The position numbers were made by a program, and so were the translations under genes. A model generated the notes under the pieces. That model made no database searches. It was not told the origin of the DNA and saw only the letters and a program-made list of their open reading frames with translations. Positions 23,699-35,195 of a stretch of 55,206 bases of DNA are shown piece after piece. Source of the stretch: Alphaproteobacteria bacterium PA4 (GTDB taxonomy: Bacteria; Pseudomonadota; Alphaproteobacteria; Sphingomonadales; Sphingomonadaceae); the NCBI GenBank assembly GCA_002256005.1, contig NKIQ01000023.1, forward strand, positions 1-55,206. Direction: 5' to 3'. Numbering within the stretch: position 1 is the first letter of the stretch; every line of letters starts with the position of its first letter.

Positions 23699-24326
23699 CC
23701 ATGTTCTGATGGAACGGAGATCGGGCCGCTGACCGGGTCTGGCAACCGAATCGCCCGAATCACAGCGCGGGCCGTGCCCAGGGCGTCCTGGCCGTGCAGA
23801 TGACGCTTTCATGACGGTGCCTATCAATATTGCTGATCGGCAATGTTGGTGTCCATGTCGCGACTGACCCGAATCGCGTGGCGGGGCGAGCGCTATAAAA
23901 TCCATGAAAAACAATAATTTGGTTTCGGGGCGCTGACCGCCTGTCATCAGTCGGTCACATGATTGTCACGAAAAAACAGGGCCTTGTCGGCATGCCAACG
24001 TGATTTGGCCGAAGTGCGTGTCAATCGGAATATTTCACTGATCCTGCAAATCTTGCGCTTGCTAGCGGGCTTCGCGGTTGCTTTATTCACAGCCTGTCTC
24101 GCGCTGGCGGCACAACCCGTGCCGGTCGGTGGTTTGAAAGCGACGTTCATATTCGCATGCGGTGGCGTCCGCGTGTCGGGGTGGATTTTGCCTTTCGCCC
24201 GTCGGTAACCGGTACCGGGATCGGTGGGACGCACGGCGTCCGCTCTGGCCCCTGTGGTTGGCACCGATCGTGGCGCGGGATGGCAAAACGAACAACAACC
24301 GCCAGGGTGCGGGAGGGGTAGAACAA
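23699..24326. other. Long non-coding region upstream of dnaA with one DnaA box
   Basis: About 630 bases, more AT-rich in parts than the surroundings. TTATTCACA at 24083-24091 matches the DnaA box TTATNCACA exactly. I found no second perfect box, so autoregulation of dnaA is more likely than an origin. A short frame at 23963-24208 has one hydrophobic stretch but no ribosome-binding site or family resemblance, and I leave it uncalled. A GGGAGGGG ribosome-binding site precedes the dnaA GTG. Confidence 0.45.
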
Positions 24327-25742
24327 GTGGCAAGTACGGCAATTCCGACATCATCGCCTGCCGCCGCTGCTGCCACGCGTACTGTTGGCTGGACGTCGCA
24401 GATGCGCGCCGGCGCTGATGCCGTCAGCGAATCGGACATTGCCGCCCATGACCGCGTCCGTGCCGGTCTGCGCGCCGATATCGGCGCCGCCAATTACGAC
24501 AGCTGGATCGCCCCTCTGGTTCTGCTCGGTGTGGAAGGCGACCGTGTGCGCCTTGCCGGGCCGTCTGCTTTTCTTGTCGATTGGGTCAGCGACAATTATG
24601 CCGACGCGCTGCGCCTGGGCTGGGCGGCCCAGCGTCCCGGTACCCGCCAGGTCAGCATCGTTGTGCAGGCGGGCGTTGCGGCGCCCACACGCGCCCCGAC
24701 GCCGCAGCCGGCGCTGCAACTGCCGGTCGAGGCGCGCTACAGCTTCGACAATTTCATTGTCGGGAAGTCGAACGAGCTGGCCTATAACGCCGCCCAGGCC
24801 GTCGCCGAGCCGGGTCCGATCGGCTTCAACCCGCTGTTCCTTCATGGCACGACCGGGCTGGGCAAGACCCATCTGATGCACGCCATCGGCAACGCCTTTC
24901 TGGCAAGCCAGCCCGATGCCAAGGTCGCCTATATGTCGGCCGAACGCTTCATGGTCGAATTCCTCGCCGCCCTGCGCGCCAAGGACACCATCGCCTTCAA
25001 GCAGCGGTTGCGCTCCGTCGACCTGTTGATGATCGACGATGTGCAGTTCATTGCCGGCAAGGAATCGACCCAGGAAGAGTTCTTTCACACGATGAACGAG
25101 ATCATCAGCGCCGGGAAGCGCCTGGTGATCACCGCCGACCGCAGTCCGCAGAATCTCGAAGGCATCCAGGATCGCATTCTCAGCCGCATGGCCTGGGGCC
25201 TGGTCGCCGACATCAACCCGGCCGATTACGAGCTGCGCCTCAACATCCTGCACGCCAAGCTGGCCGGCATGCACCAGAACATCGCGGTGCCGGCCGAGGT
25301 CGTCGAGTTTCTTGCCCGCAAGATCACCGCCAATGTCCGCGAGCTGGAAGGCGCGCTCAACCGCGTCATCGCCTATGCGGCGCTGGTCAACCAGCCGGTG
25401 ACGCTGGAGTTCACCCGTGAAACGCTGGCCGACCTGCTGCGCGCCCATGAAAAGAAGCTGACCATCGACGAGATCCAGCGCAAGGTTGCCGAGCATTACA
25501 ACCTCAAGATGGCGGACCTGATGTCGGCGCGCCGCGCCCGCGAAGTCGCGCGGCCGCGCCAGGTCGCCATGTATCTGGCAAAGAAGCTGACGCCGCGCTC
25601 GCTGCCCGAAATCGGCCGGCGCTTCGGTGGCCGCGACCACACCACCGTCATGCACGCCGTGAAGCGCATCGAGGAACTGCGCGCCAGCGACCGCGAAATC
25701 GACGCCGATGTGGTGCTGCTGACCCGCCTGCTCGACGCCTGA
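24327..25742 (+). CDS. dnaA: Chromosomal replication initiator protein DnaA
   Basis: A 471-residue DnaA. Domain I (about 36-115) contains the YDSWIAPL segment; a Pro/Ala linker follows. The AAA+ domain has [19 protein letters not shown], Walker A GTTGLGKT (174-181, with Thr-Thr where Gly-Val is more usual) and Walker [11 protein letters not shown]. Domain IV ends with the DnaA-box contact [19 protein letters not shown] chose the GTG at 24327, because GGGAGGGG lies 7 bases upstream; the frame remains open back to 24162 without a ribosome-binding site. It opens DNA at oriC. The upstream region contains a DnaA box. Confidence 0.96.
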   Translation: MASTAIPTSSPAAAAATRTVGWTSQMRAGADAVSESDIAAHDRVRAGLRADIGAANYDSWIAPLVLLGVEGDRVRLAGPSAFLVDWVSDNYADALRLGWAAQRPGTRQVSIVVQAGVAAPTRAPTPQPALQLPVEARYSFDNFIVGKSNELAYNAAQAVAEPGPIGFNPLFLHGTTGLGKTHLMHAIGNAFLASQPDAKVAYMSAERFMVEFLAALRAKDTIAFKQRLRSVDLLMIDDVQFIAGKESTQEEFFHTMNEIISAGKRLVITADRSPQNLEGIQDRILSRMAWGLVADINPADYELRLNILHAKLAGMHQNIAVPAEVVEFLARKITANVRELEGALNRVIAYAALVNQPVTLEFTRETLADLLRAHEKKLTIDEIQRKVAEHYNLKMADLMSARRAREVARPRQVAMYLAKKLTPRSLPEIGRRFGGRDHTTVMHAVKRIEELRASDREIDADVVLLTRLLDA

Positions 25743-25879
25743 CCGCCACGCTCCGTCGCGTGCTGCCCGCGTGGGGCTTTGCCTCACGCCGGCAGGACCG
25801 CTAGAGGTCCGTCATCCGACCCCGGCAGCCATGCCGTGACCGCCCTGGGTTGCCAGGGCCGGCGAGCAAGGACAGGCGC

Positions 25880-27196
25880 ATGACGATCACCAACACCCCA
25901 TCGCTTGACGCCTATTGGATGCCGTTCACGGCCAATCGCCAGTTCAAGGCGGCGCCGCGCCTGCTCGCCGCGGCGAGTGGCATGTATTACACCAGCGACG
26001 ATGGCCGCACCGTGCTGGACGGCACCGCCGGCCTGTGGTGCGTCAACGCCGGCCATGGCCGGGCCGAGATTGCCGATGCGGTCGGCGCCCAGCTGCGCAC
26101 GCTGGACTTCGCCCCCAGCTTCCAGATGGGGCACCCGGCCGCCTTCCGCTTCGCCGAACGGCTGGCGGAGATCGCGCCGGCCGGGCTGGACCGGATCTTC
26201 TTCACCGGCTCCGGTTCCGAATCGGTCGATACCGCCTTGAAGATCGCACTCGCCTATCAGCGCAGCATCGGACAGGGCACCCGCACCCGCTTCATCGGGC
26301 GGGAACGCGGCTATCACGGCGTCGGTTTCGGCGGCATCTCGGTCGGCGGGCTGGTCAACAACCGGCGGGTCTTCACGACATTGCCGGGCAGCGACCATCT
26401 GCGCCACACCCATGATCTCGCCCGCAACAGCTTCTGTGCCGGCCTGCCGGCGCATGGCGCCGAGCTGGCCGATGATCTGGAACGGCTGGTGCAGCTGCAC
26501 GGCGCCGAAACCATCGCCGCAGTGATCGTCGAGCCGGTGGCCGGATCGACCGGCGTGCTGTTGCCCCCGGTCGGCTATCTCGAACGCCTGCGCGACATCG
26601 CCAGCCGCCATGGCATCCTGCTGATTTTCGATGAGGTCATCACCGGTTTCGGCCGGCTCGGCACGCCTTTTGCCAGCGATTATTTCGGGGTGACCCCGGA
26701 TCTGATGACGACGGCCAAGGGCCTGACCAACGGCGCCCTGCCGATGGGGGCGGTGTTCTGCGGCCGCCATGTCCATGATGCGCTGATGCACGGACCGGCC
26801 AACGCCATCGAGCTGTTCCACGGCTATACCTATTCGGCGCATCCCGTCGCCTGTGCTGCTGGCCTGGCCACGCTTGATATCTATGCCCGCGAGGGCCTGA
26901 TGACGCGGGGTGCCGGTCTGGCTGCCTATTGGCAGGCCGCCATGCTGTCGCTGCGCGATGCGGCGCATGTCATCGATATCCGCACCATCGGTCTTGTCGC
27001 CGGCATCGAGCTCGCACCGCGCGCCGGTGCCATCGGCACGCGCGCCTATGATGTCTTCGTCGATTGCTTCGAACGCGGCCTGTTGATCCGCGTCACCGGC
27101 GATATCATCGCGCTGTCCCCACCGCTGATCGTCGAAACCCGGCAGATCGACACCATGGTCGACATGCTCCGCGACGCGCTCTCACGCGCTGTCTGA
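25880..27196 (+). CDS. Class III aminotransferase (omega-amino acid:pyruvate type)
   Basis: A 438-residue PLP enzyme. It starts LDAYWMPFTANRQFKAAPRL, a pattern shared with beta-alanine:pyruvate aminotransferases. The PLP phosphate site is FFTGSGSESVDTALKIA, the ring-binding Asp is in IFDEVITGFGR, and the Schiff-base lysine is in TTAKGLTNGALPMG. It likely transfers the terminal amino group of beta-alanine or another omega-amino acid to pyruvate. The ATG at 25880 is chosen. It stands alone between dnaA and tRNA-Lys. Confidence 0.9.
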   Translation: MTITNTPSLDAYWMPFTANRQFKAAPRLLAAASGMYYTSDDGRTVLDGTAGLWCVNAGHGRAEIADAVGAQLRTLDFAPSFQMGHPAAFRFAERLAEIAPAGLDRIFFTGSGSESVDTALKIALAYQRSIGQGTRTRFIGRERGYHGVGFGGISVGGLVNNRRVFTTLPGSDHLRHTHDLARNSFCAGLPAHGAELADDLERLVQLHGAETIAAVIVEPVAGSTGVLLPPVGYLERLRDIASRHGILLIFDEVITGFGRLGTPFASDYFGVTPDLMTTAKGLTNGALPMGAVFCGRHVHDALMHGPANAIELFHGYTYSAHPVACAAGLATLDIYAREGLMTRGAGLAAYWQAAMLSLRDAAHVIDIRTIGLVAGIELAPRAGAIGTRAYDVFVDCFERGLLIRVTGDIIALSPPLIVETRQIDTMVDMLRDALSRAV

Positions 27197-27273
27197 GTGA
27201 CCGGCAACACGGATTTCAACCCGCCAGCGCCTGGGTTTGCGCCTTGAGCGCGCTTTCGACCAACTGAAAAGGA

Positions 27274-27349
<76 letters not shown>

Positions 27350-27418
27350 GTGCGCAGGAAACTGCGTGGAGGCGGGCTGTTAGCAGGGGGGCGGGGGGTT
27401 GTCCAGCCTTTCCGCAGG

Positions 27419-28534
27419 TCAGTTGCCCGGCATTTTGTTGTGGCGGGCAACGCCCATGATCAGGCCGAGCAGGATCAGCACGGTCATCATCGCCGAGCCG
27501 CCATAGCTGATCAACGGCAGCGGGATGCCGACGACCGGGGCGAGGCCCATCACCATCATCATGTTGATGGCGAGATAGAAGAACAGGGTCGCGGTCAGCC
27601 CCAGCGCCAGCAGCCGCTGGAACTGGCCCTTTGCCTGCAGCGCGACGCGGATACCCCAGAACAGCACCACGCCGAACAGCAGGATGATGTAGAGGCCGCC
27701 GAGCAGGCCCCATTCCTCGGCCATCGTCGCGAAGATGAAATCGGTCTGCAGTTCCGGCAGATAGTCGAGATGGCTCTGGGTGCCGTTGAGGAAGCCCTTG
27801 CCGTCCAGCCCGCCCGAGCCGATGGCGATCTTGCTCTGGGTGATGTGGTAACCGGCGCCGCGCGGATCGGTGGACGGATCGAGAAAGATCAGCACGCGCT
27901 TGCGCTGGTAATCGTGCAGCATCGACCAGGCCAGCGGCATGGCGGCGATGGCGGCCACGCCGGCGCTGACGAACAGCCACAGCCGCACGCCGGCGAGGAA
28001 CATGACGACGACCCCGCCAAAGGTGATCGACAGTGCCGTGCCGAGATCGGGTTGCAGCATGACCAGCGCCGCCGGCGCCGCGATCAGCGCCAGCGCCGGT
28101 ATCAGCGCGTTGAGGCGCGTTTCGTAACCGCGCGGCAGAAATTGATAATAGCGCGCCAGCGCCAGCACGATGGCCAGCTTCATGAACTCCGATGGTTGCA
28201 GCTGGATGATGCCGATATCGAGCCAGCGCTGGCTGCCGCCGCTGATCTGGCCGAGCAGTTCGACGCCGAGCAGTCCGGCCAGCACCACGCCATAGATCGG
28301 CCAGGCCAGCCGCAGCCAGGTGTCGGGCTTGATGAGGGCCAGGCCGAGCATGGCGGTGAGCAGGATGGCAAAACGGATGCCCTGTTTCAAAGCCCAGGGA
28401 TCGAGCGAGCCGCCGGCGGCCGAATAGAGGATGACGAGGCCGAAACCGCCCAGCGCGACGATGACGGCGATGATGGACCAGGGCAGCCGGCTCAGCTCGC
28501 GCCGCCAGGGCCCGTTGAGGAGCGCGCTCAACAT
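27419..28534 (-). CDS. rodA: Rod-shape-determining SEDS peptidoglycan glycosyltransferase RodA
   Basis: A 371-residue polytopic SEDS protein. Family signatures visible are SGGSQRWLDIGIIQLQPSEF, the long periplasmic loop with SKIAIGSGGLDGKG, and the final PVVGIPLPLISYGGSAM. It polymerises glycan strands for lateral wall growth together with PBP2. The ATG at 28534 overlaps the mrdA stop by one base (TGATG); a TTG one codon earlier is possible. It is the last gene of mreB-mreC-mreD-mrdA-rodA; tRNA-Lys lies just downstream. Confidence 0.96.
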   Translation of the reverse strand: MLSALLNGPWRRELSRLPWSIIAVIVALGGFGLVILYSAAGGSLDPWALKQGIRFAILLTAMLGLALIKPDTWLRLAWPIYGVVLAGLLGVELLGQISGGSQRWLDIGIIQLQPSEFMKLAIVLALARYYQFLPRGYETRLNALIPALALIAAPAALVMLQPDLGTALSITFGGVVVMFLAGVRLWLFVSAGVAAIAAMPLAWSMLHDYQRKRVLIFLDPSTDPRGAGYHITQSKIAIGSGGLDGKGFLNGTQSHLDYLPELQTDFIFATMAEEWGLLGGLYIILLFGVVLFWGIRVALQAKGQFQRLLALGLTATLFFYLAINMMMVMGLAPVVGIPLPLISYGGSAMMTVLILLGLIMGVARHNKMPGN

Positions 28535-30534
28535 CAATTGTCATCCCGCGGTGGCACCGGCGCGTCGGGATCGGCGATCTCGAAGGTCGGTGGCGCCACC
28601 AGATCGGTGCGCAGCCAGGACGGCATCAGCGCCTGCTGGTCCTGGGTCGTGTCGGCCAGCGCCTGCAACCGGGCATTCTCTTCGCGGCGGGCCGCCACCT
28701 CGCGCTCGATCGGGGCCAGCGCGGCCAGCGCGCGTTCGGGCTCGAACAGATAGGTCAGCACGTCGCGGGCGATGGGCGCTGCATATTTGCCGCCGGCAAT
28801 GCCATGCTCGATGATGACGCTGACGGCGTAGCGCGGGCTTTCGGTGGGGGCGAAGGCGACGAACAGCGCATGGTCGCGCTGTTTCCAGGGCAGCGCCTCG
28901 TTGCGCTTGACGCCGTGACGACGCTCCTCGGCGGTAATACGGCGCACCTGGGCGGTACCGGTCTTGCCGGCGATATGGATGCCGCCGACCGGGGAACGCG
29001 CGCCGCGCGCCGTGCCCATGCCGCTGTTGACCACATCGAACATGCCCTGGCGGACGATGGCGAGATGCGCCTCCGGAATACCGAGCGAATCGAAAACGGG
29101 CGCGGCGCCGCCCGCCGGCATCATCAGTCGCGGCATCACCGCCTTGCCGCTGGCGATGCGTGCCGTCATCACCGCCAGCTGCAAGGGGTTGGTGATGATA
29201 TAGCCCTGACCGATGGCGGAATTCAGCGTTTCGCCGATGCCCCAGTCCTTCTTGTAGCGCTTCAGCTTCCAGGCGCGGTCCGGCACGATGCCGGCAGCCT
29301 GACCGGCGAGTGGCAGCTCGTATTTCTGGCCCAGCCCCAGCCGCCGCGCCATGGTGGCGATGGCATCGATGCCGATCTGGCGGCCATATTGGTAGAAATA
29401 GATGTCGCAGCTTTTCGGCAGCGCGCTGTGCATGTCGACATGGCCATGGCCGCGACGCGAATGACAATGCCAGGTGTTGTTGCCCAACCGGTAACGACCG
29501 TTGCAGATGACGCCCTGATCCGGCGTCACGCCGGCTTCCAGCGCTGCCAGCGTCGTCACCAGCTTGAAGGTCGATCCTGGTGGATAGAGGCCCATCGCGC
29601 TCTTGTTGAGCAGCGGGTTATGGTCGTTTTCCTGCAATTCCTTCCACAGCTTGGCCGGCACCCGCGTCGAAAACAGATTGGGGTCATAGGCCGGCATCGA
29701 AACCATGGTTAGGATGTCGCCGGTTTCGCAATCGATGACGATGACGCTGGCGCTGTTGTCGCCCAGCCGACGGGCGGCGTAATTTTGCAGATCGCGGTCG
29801 ATGGTCAGCTTCAGCGTCTCGCCCGGCTTGTCGGCACGGGTGCCCAGCTCGCGGATGACCTTGCCGCGCGCCGTCACCTCCACCTTCAGCGCGCCGGCCG
29901 TGCCGCGCAGCCCCTTGTCCTCGTGCCGCTCGATGCCGTCCTTGCCGATGCGAAAGCCCGGAAAGATCAGCAGCGGGTCCTTTTGCTCGCGATATTGTTC
30001 GGGCGTCGGCGCGCCGACATAGCCGAGCAGGTGCGCGAACTGGTCGCCATCGGGATAGACGCGGGCAAAGGCGCGCACCGGTTGCAGGCCCGGCACATCG
30101 GCGACCTGGACATTGAGGGCGGCAAAGGCCGGCCAGTCGAGATCGCGCGCCACCTCCACCGGCATGTAGCGCGGCTGGATGGCGATATCGGCGCGGATGC
30201 GCAGCTCGTCGGCAAAATCCAGGTTCAGGATCTTGGTGACGCGCGCCAGCGTCGCGTCGAGATCGACGACCTGTTCCGGAATCAGCTCCAGCCGGTAATC
30301 GGGCTTGTTCAGCGCCAGTGGCTTGCCGTTGCGATCGACGATCCAGCCGCGGCGTGGCGGGATCAGTCGCAACTGGACGCGATTTTCTTCGGAGGCCAGC
30401 TGGTAGCGTTCGCCCTCGAAGATCGACAGCCAGGTCATCCGGCCGATCAGCGTGGCGCCGACCGCCGCCATGCCGCCGCCAAGGACAAAGGCGCGGCGGG
30501 TGAAGCTTTGTTCGCGGGCGGCTTCGTTGCTCAC
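28534..30534 (-). CDS. mrdA: Penicillin-binding protein 2 (peptidoglycan DD-transpeptidase)
   Basis: A 666-residue class B PBP. After a cytosolic tail and one membrane helix (about 12-30) come the pedestal domain (RLIPPRRGWIVDRNGKPLAL) and the transpeptidase with PGSTFK (active serine), SCD in KSCDIYFYQYG, and KTGTAQ. It cross-links peptidoglycan in the elongasome. The GTG at 30534 overlaps the mreD stop (GTGA), and this start gives the normal PBP2 length; the frame open further upstream is the antisense side of mreD. The C-terminus has an extra tail of about 50 mostly polar residues after the catalytic domain. Confidence 0.96.
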   Translation of the reverse strand: MSNEAAREQSFTRRAFVLGGGMAAVGATLIGRMTWLSIFEGERYQLASEENRVQLRLIPPRRGWIVDRNGKPLALNKPDYRLELIPEQVVDLDATLARVTKILNLDFADELRIRADIAIQPRYMPVEVARDLDWPAFAALNVQVADVPGLQPVRAFARVYPDGDQFAHLLGYVGAPTPEQYREQKDPLLIFPGFRIGKDGIERHEDKGLRGTAGALKVEVTARGKVIRELGTRADKPGETLKLTIDRDLQNYAARRLGDNSASVIVIDCETGDILTMVSMPAYDPNLFSTRVPAKLWKELQENDHNPLLNKSAMGLYPPGSTFKLVTTLAALEAGVTPDQGVICNGRYRLGNNTWHCHSRRGHGHVDMHSALPKSCDIYFYQYGRQIGIDAIATMARRLGLGQKYELPLAGQAAGIVPDRAWKLKRYKKDWGIGETLNSAIGQGYIITNPLQLAVMTARIASGKAVMPRLMMPAGGAAPVFDSLGIPEAHLAIVRQGMFDVVNSGMGTARGARSPVGGIHIAGKTGTAQVRRITAEERRHGVKRNEALPWKQRDHALFVAFAPTESPRYAVSVIIEHGIAGGKYAAPIARDVLTYLFEPERALAALAPIEREVAARREENARLQALADTTQDQQALMPSWLRTDLVAPPTFEIADPDAPVPPRDDN

Positions 30535-31079
30535 CGGACGAAGCCGGCGCCGAAGGCGCGGCGCTGCACGACGGCGCACAGCCAGACGACCAGCGGATAG
30601 GCGATGATGCTGGTCACCGCTTGCCAGGCCAGCGGTTGCAGCGGGGTCGGCTGCCCGGCCAGCGCCATCAACTGGGCGGTCAGCGCTTCGAAGACGATGA
30701 CGACCGCGCTGGCCACGCCCCAGTCGAAACCATGGGCGTGATGGCCATAACGCGCCTCGAACACCCGCACAAAGGCTGCCGCCGCGGCAAACAGCGTGGC
30801 ATTGACGCCGATCGGCTGGGCGAACAGCAGATCGGCGATGATGCCGATCAGGAAGGCGGCCCAGGGCGGCATCAGGCCCGGCTGGAACATCGCCCATACA
30901 AAGATGGCGAGCAGGCCCAGCTGCGGAAACACCGGCACCGGCACCAGCAGCGGCGCCGTCATCAGAAACAGCAGGGCGAGCGTGACGCCGGCGGGCACGA
31001 ACAGCCGCCAATGCCCCCACCAGTAACGGCGGCGCTCGGCGGCGTTCATCAGACGCCAGGGAGGTGCGTTGCGGACCAT
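30531..31079 (-). CDS. mreD: Rod-shape-determining protein MreD
   Basis: A 182-residue, small, very hydrophobic protein with about five to six membrane helices, including LAIFVWAMFQPGLMPPWAAFLIG followed by the MreD-typical ADLLFAQPIGVNA. It links MreC to the wall-synthesis complex. MreD sequences diverge strongly, so the call rests equally on its place between mreC and mrdA. The start at MVRNAPPW, 13 bases after mreC, lacks an obvious Shine-Dalgarno; MNAAERRR (31049) is an alternative. Confidence 0.9.
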   Translation of the reverse strand: MVRNAPPWRLMNAAERRRYWWGHWRLFVPAGVTLALLFLMTAPLLVPVPVFPQLGLLAIFVWAMFQPGLMPPWAAFLIGIIADLLFAQPIGVNATLFAAAAAFVRVFEARYGHHAHGFDWGVASAVVIVFEALTAQLMALAGQPTPLQPLAWQAVTSIIAYPLVVWLCAVVQRRAFGAGFVR

Positions 31080-31092
31080 CAGCGTCGACGGG

Positions 31093-32049
31093 TCATGGCA
31101 GCGGCGTTGCCGGCGGTGCACTGGCCTTGGGCAGTTTGGCACCGCTGCGCACCGCCTCGATCGGCACCGGCGCGTCCAGCCGGGGTTCGGCCGCTTCGAC
31201 CGGCAGCGGCAGCCAGGCCGCCTCGATGGTCACATAGGCGGCACCCACCGGCGTTGCCGCCAGCCGCACCGCGGCCGGTTCGACTCCGCCGGCGACGATG
31301 GTGCCGACCGGGATGCCGGGCGGAAACACACCACCATCGCCGGAGGTGACCAGCCGGTCGCCGGTGCGCAGCGGCACCTCGGCACCAACGCGGTCGCGCA
31401 GTTCCAGCGCCGGGCGGTTGCTGCCGACCGCCAGCCCCGCCTGGCCGGTGCGCTGGACCATGACCGGGATACGGCTGGCCGGGTCGGTCAGCAGCAGCAC
31501 GCGCGACGCATGATTGCCGGCCTCGATGACGCGGCCGATCAGGCCATCGGCGCCGATCACCGGCTGGCCGGGCACCACGCCATCGGCGCGCCCGGCAGCG
31601 ATCATCGCCGAGCGGACGACGGAGCCGGAGGTGGCGGACACGATGCGGGCCGTGGCGATCAGGCGGCGGCCGGGGTCGCGCACGGTCTGCAGCCGCTTCA
31701 GCTTGGCGAGCGCCAGCCGGTCGGCGGCAGCACGATTGAGTTCGGCGCGGGCCGCCGCGAGTTGCTGTTCCAGGTCGCGGCTGCGATCGACCGCGGCGAA
31801 ATAATCGCCGCCCCAAGACAGCGCCCGGCCGATGCCGTCGAAGGGTGCGCGCACCACGCTCCACACCGGTGTGACGATATCGAGCGCGACGCCGCGCAGT
31901 CGTTCACCGGCCTCCGGATTGACGCGCGCCACCAGCAACAGCAGTAGCCCCGTGGCGATGACAGCGCCCGACACGACGGCCCCCACGAGCGCGAGGTTCT
32001 GCTCGCGGCGCATGGCGCTCGATCGTCTCGGCGCGGGCGTCCAGTCCAT
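31093..32049 (-). CDS. mreC: Rod-shape-determining protein MreC
   Basis: A 318-residue bitopic protein: short cytosolic tail, one membrane helix (about 22-42), a coiled coil (DRSRDLEQQLAAARAELNRAA region) and the periplasmic beta domain with VIGADGLIGRVIEAGNHASRVLLLTDPASRIPV. It organises the elongasome by contacting PBP2. The ATG at 32049 has GGAAGAG upstream. A Pro/Ala-rich C-terminal tail ends the protein. It is cotranscribed with mreB, 117 bases upstream. Confidence 0.94.
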   Translation of the reverse strand: MDWTPAPRRSSAMRREQNLALVGAVVSGAVIATGLLLLLVARVNPEAGERLRGVALDIVTPVWSVVRAPFDGIGRALSWGGDYFAAVDRSRDLEQQLAAARAELNRAAADRLALAKLKRLQTVRDPGRRLIATARIVSATSGSVVRSAMIAAGRADGVVPGQPVIGADGLIGRVIEAGNHASRVLLLTDPASRIPVMVQRTGQAGLAVGSNRPALELRDRVGAEVPLRTGDRLVTSGDGGVFPPGIPVGTIVAGGVEPAAVRLAATPVGAAYVTIEAAWLPLPVEAAEPRLDAPVPIEAVRSGAKLPKASAPPATPLP

Positions 32050-32166
32050 GGTTCGTCTCTTCCAGCGGGCCGGTCGGGCCCGATCGTGCACTTGGGGGTA
32101 GAATTAACCGGTTTGCATGACGGTCGCCATGCCTGAACGACTGAAGGCGTCCGCCAACGCGGGCAC

Positions 32167-33270
<1,104 letters not shown>

Positions 33271-33398
33271 TTAGGCGTTGCGCAGGGGATTTTGCAAGCA
33301 AGCCACGGGGATTTGGCAGGGTTGCAGCGGGCTTTTCCGCCATGTTGGCCGCATCCTGCGCTGACGCGAGCCGATTTATCGGCTAGATGGGGTTGGAA

Positions 33399-35195
33399 AT
33401 GCCAATTCGCCGCCTGCCCGATACACTCGTCAACCAGATCGCGGCAGGCGAAGTGGTGGAACGGCCGGCCGCTGCGCTGAAGGAACTGGTCGAAAACGCC
33501 CTGGATGCCGGGGCGCGGCGCATCGCCGTCGATCTGGAAAATGGCGGCATCGACCATCTGTCGGTCAGCGATGATGGCCATGGCATGGCACCTGACGAGA
33601 TGCGGCTGGCCATCGAACGGCACGCCACCTCGAAACTGCCCGATGGCGACCTGTCGGCGATTTCGACAATGGGCTTTCGCGGCGAGGCGCTGCCGTCGAT
33701 CGCCAGCGTGGCGACACTGACGCTCGACAGTCGCACCGCCACCGGCCCCGGCTGGCGGCTGGTCATCGACAATGGCCGATTGGCCGGCGACGGACCGGCA
33801 GCGACGCCAATCGGCACACGGGTCACGGTCGACGGCCTGTTTGCCCAGGTGCCGGCGCGGCGCAAATTCCTGAAGTCCGAACGCTCGGAACTGGCGGCGT
33901 GCGTCGATGTCGTGCGGCGGCTGGCGATGGCGCGGCCGGATGTGGCGTTCGAACTGCGCCATGGTGGCCGGCGGCTGCTGGCGGTGCCGGCCGGCGCCGA
34001 TGCCAGCCCGGCCAGTCTTGTCGCCCGCCTGTCGGCGCTGCTCGGCGCCGATTTTGCCGACAACAGCGTCGCCATCGATCTCGACCGCGAAGGGCTGGTG
34101 CTCGGCGGGTTGGCGGCGATCCCGACCTACAATCGCGGTATCGCCGATCATCAGTTCCTGTTCGTCAACCGCCGGCCGGTGAAGGACCGGCTGCTGGTCG
34201 GGGCGCTGCGCGGCGCCTATCAGGATCTGCTGGCGCGCGATCGCCATCCGGTGGCGGCGCTGTTCCTCGATGTGCCGCAGGATTTCGTCGATGTGAATGT
34301 GCATCCGGCCAAGACCGAAGTGCGCTTTCGCGAGGCGGCGCTGGTGCGCGGGCTGATCGTCTCGGGCCTGCGCCGGGCGCTCGACGAGGCGGGGCACCGC
34401 GCCTCGACGCGGGTATCGGCGGCGGCGCTGGGGGCCTTCACCGTGCCGCAGGCGCCGGCGGTTTCGCCGGCGGCCCCGGCCGGTTTTGCCGACTGGGCCG
34501 CCCCGGCGATGACGCTCGCCGAGCCGCCGCGCCTGTTCAGCGAATTCCCCCCTGCCTTTGCGCCGGCGGCGGACAGCAGCGCGCAGCCCGTGGCGCCGGC
34601 GCCGGCCGCCGACCGCTTCCCGCTCGGTGCGGCGCGCGGCCAGATCGCCAACACCTATATCGTCGCCGAAACCGAGGATGCGCTGATCCTCGTCGACCAG
34701 CACGCCGCGCACGAACGCCTGACGCTCGAACGCATGAACGCCGCGCTGCGCCAGGGCGCCGTCGCGGCCCAGGCGCTGTTGCTGCCGGTGGTGGTGGAGC
34801 TCGACGAGATTGCCGCCGGGCGCATCGCCGACCGGGCGGCGGAACTGGCCGAACTCGGCCTTGAAATCGAAGCCTTTGGCGCGAGTGCCATTCTGGTCCG
34901 CGCCGTGCCGGCGCTGCTCGGCAACGCCGATGCCGAAGCGCTGGTCCGCGATCTTGCCGACGATCTGGCCGCCTGGGGGCGGGCGGTGACGTTGAAGGAA
35001 CGGCTCGACAGTGTCGCCGCGACCATGGCCTGCCATGGCAGCGTCCGCGCCGGCCGGGCGCTCAGCCTCAGCGAGATGAATGCCCTGCTGCGCGAGATGG
35101 AAGTGACACCGCACAGCGGCCAGTGCAACCATGGCCGCCCGACCTGGGTGCGGCTGGCCAAGCCCGATATCGAGCGGCTGTTCGGGCGCCGCTGA
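33399..35195 (+). CDS. mutL: DNA mismatch repair protein MutL
   Basis: A 598-residue GHKL ATPase. It starts MPIRRLPDTLVNQIAAGEVVERP, with ATPase motifs ELVENALDAGA, DDGHGM and TMGFRGEALPSI, and has the second-domain segment LFVNRRPVKD. A Pro/Ala linker precedes the dimerisation domain. The C-terminus carries CNHGRPT near its end (CxHGRP), a motif associated with MutL endonuclease activity in organisms without MutH. The DQHAAHERL motif near residue 440 matches the related DQHA(X)2E(X)4E site. MutL links mismatch detection to strand removal. The ATG at 33399 is the family start; one at 33387 adds four residues. Confidence 0.95.
   Translation: MPIRRLPDTLVNQIAAGEVVERPAAALKELVENALDAGARRIAVDLENGGIDHLSVSDDGHGMAPDEMRLAIERHATSKLPDGDLSAISTMGFRGEALPSIASVATLTLDSRTATGPGWRLVIDNGRLAGDGPAATPIGTRVTVDGLFAQVPARRKFLKSERSELAACVDVVRRLAMARPDVAFELRHGGRRLLAVPAGADASPASLVARLSALLGADFADNSVAIDLDREGLVLGGLAAIPTYNRGIADHQFLFVNRRPVKDRLLVGALRGAYQDLLARDRHPVAALFLDVPQDFVDVNVHPAKTEVRFREAALVRGLIVSGLRRALDEAGHRASTRVSAAALGAFTVPQAPAVSPAAPAGFADWAAPAMTLAEPPRLFSEFPPAFAPAADSSAQPVAPAPAADRFPLGAARGQIANTYIVAETEDALILVDQHAAHERLTLERMNAALRQGAVAAQALLLPVVVELDEIAAGRIADRAAELAELGLEIEAFGASAILVRAVPALLGNADAEALVRDLADDLAAWGRAVTLKERLDSVAATMACHGSVRAGRALSLSEMNALLREMEVTPHSGQCNHGRPTWVRLAKPDIERLFGRR

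Noticed and set aside
23963-24208. 81-codon frame upstream of dnaA with one hydrophobic stretch
   Set aside because: No ribosome-binding site, no family resemblance, and it lies in the region with the DnaA box.
23699-24326. Possible oriC
   Set aside because: Only one perfect DnaA box was found and no clear AT-rich unwinding element; in related bacteria the origin is often away from dnaA.
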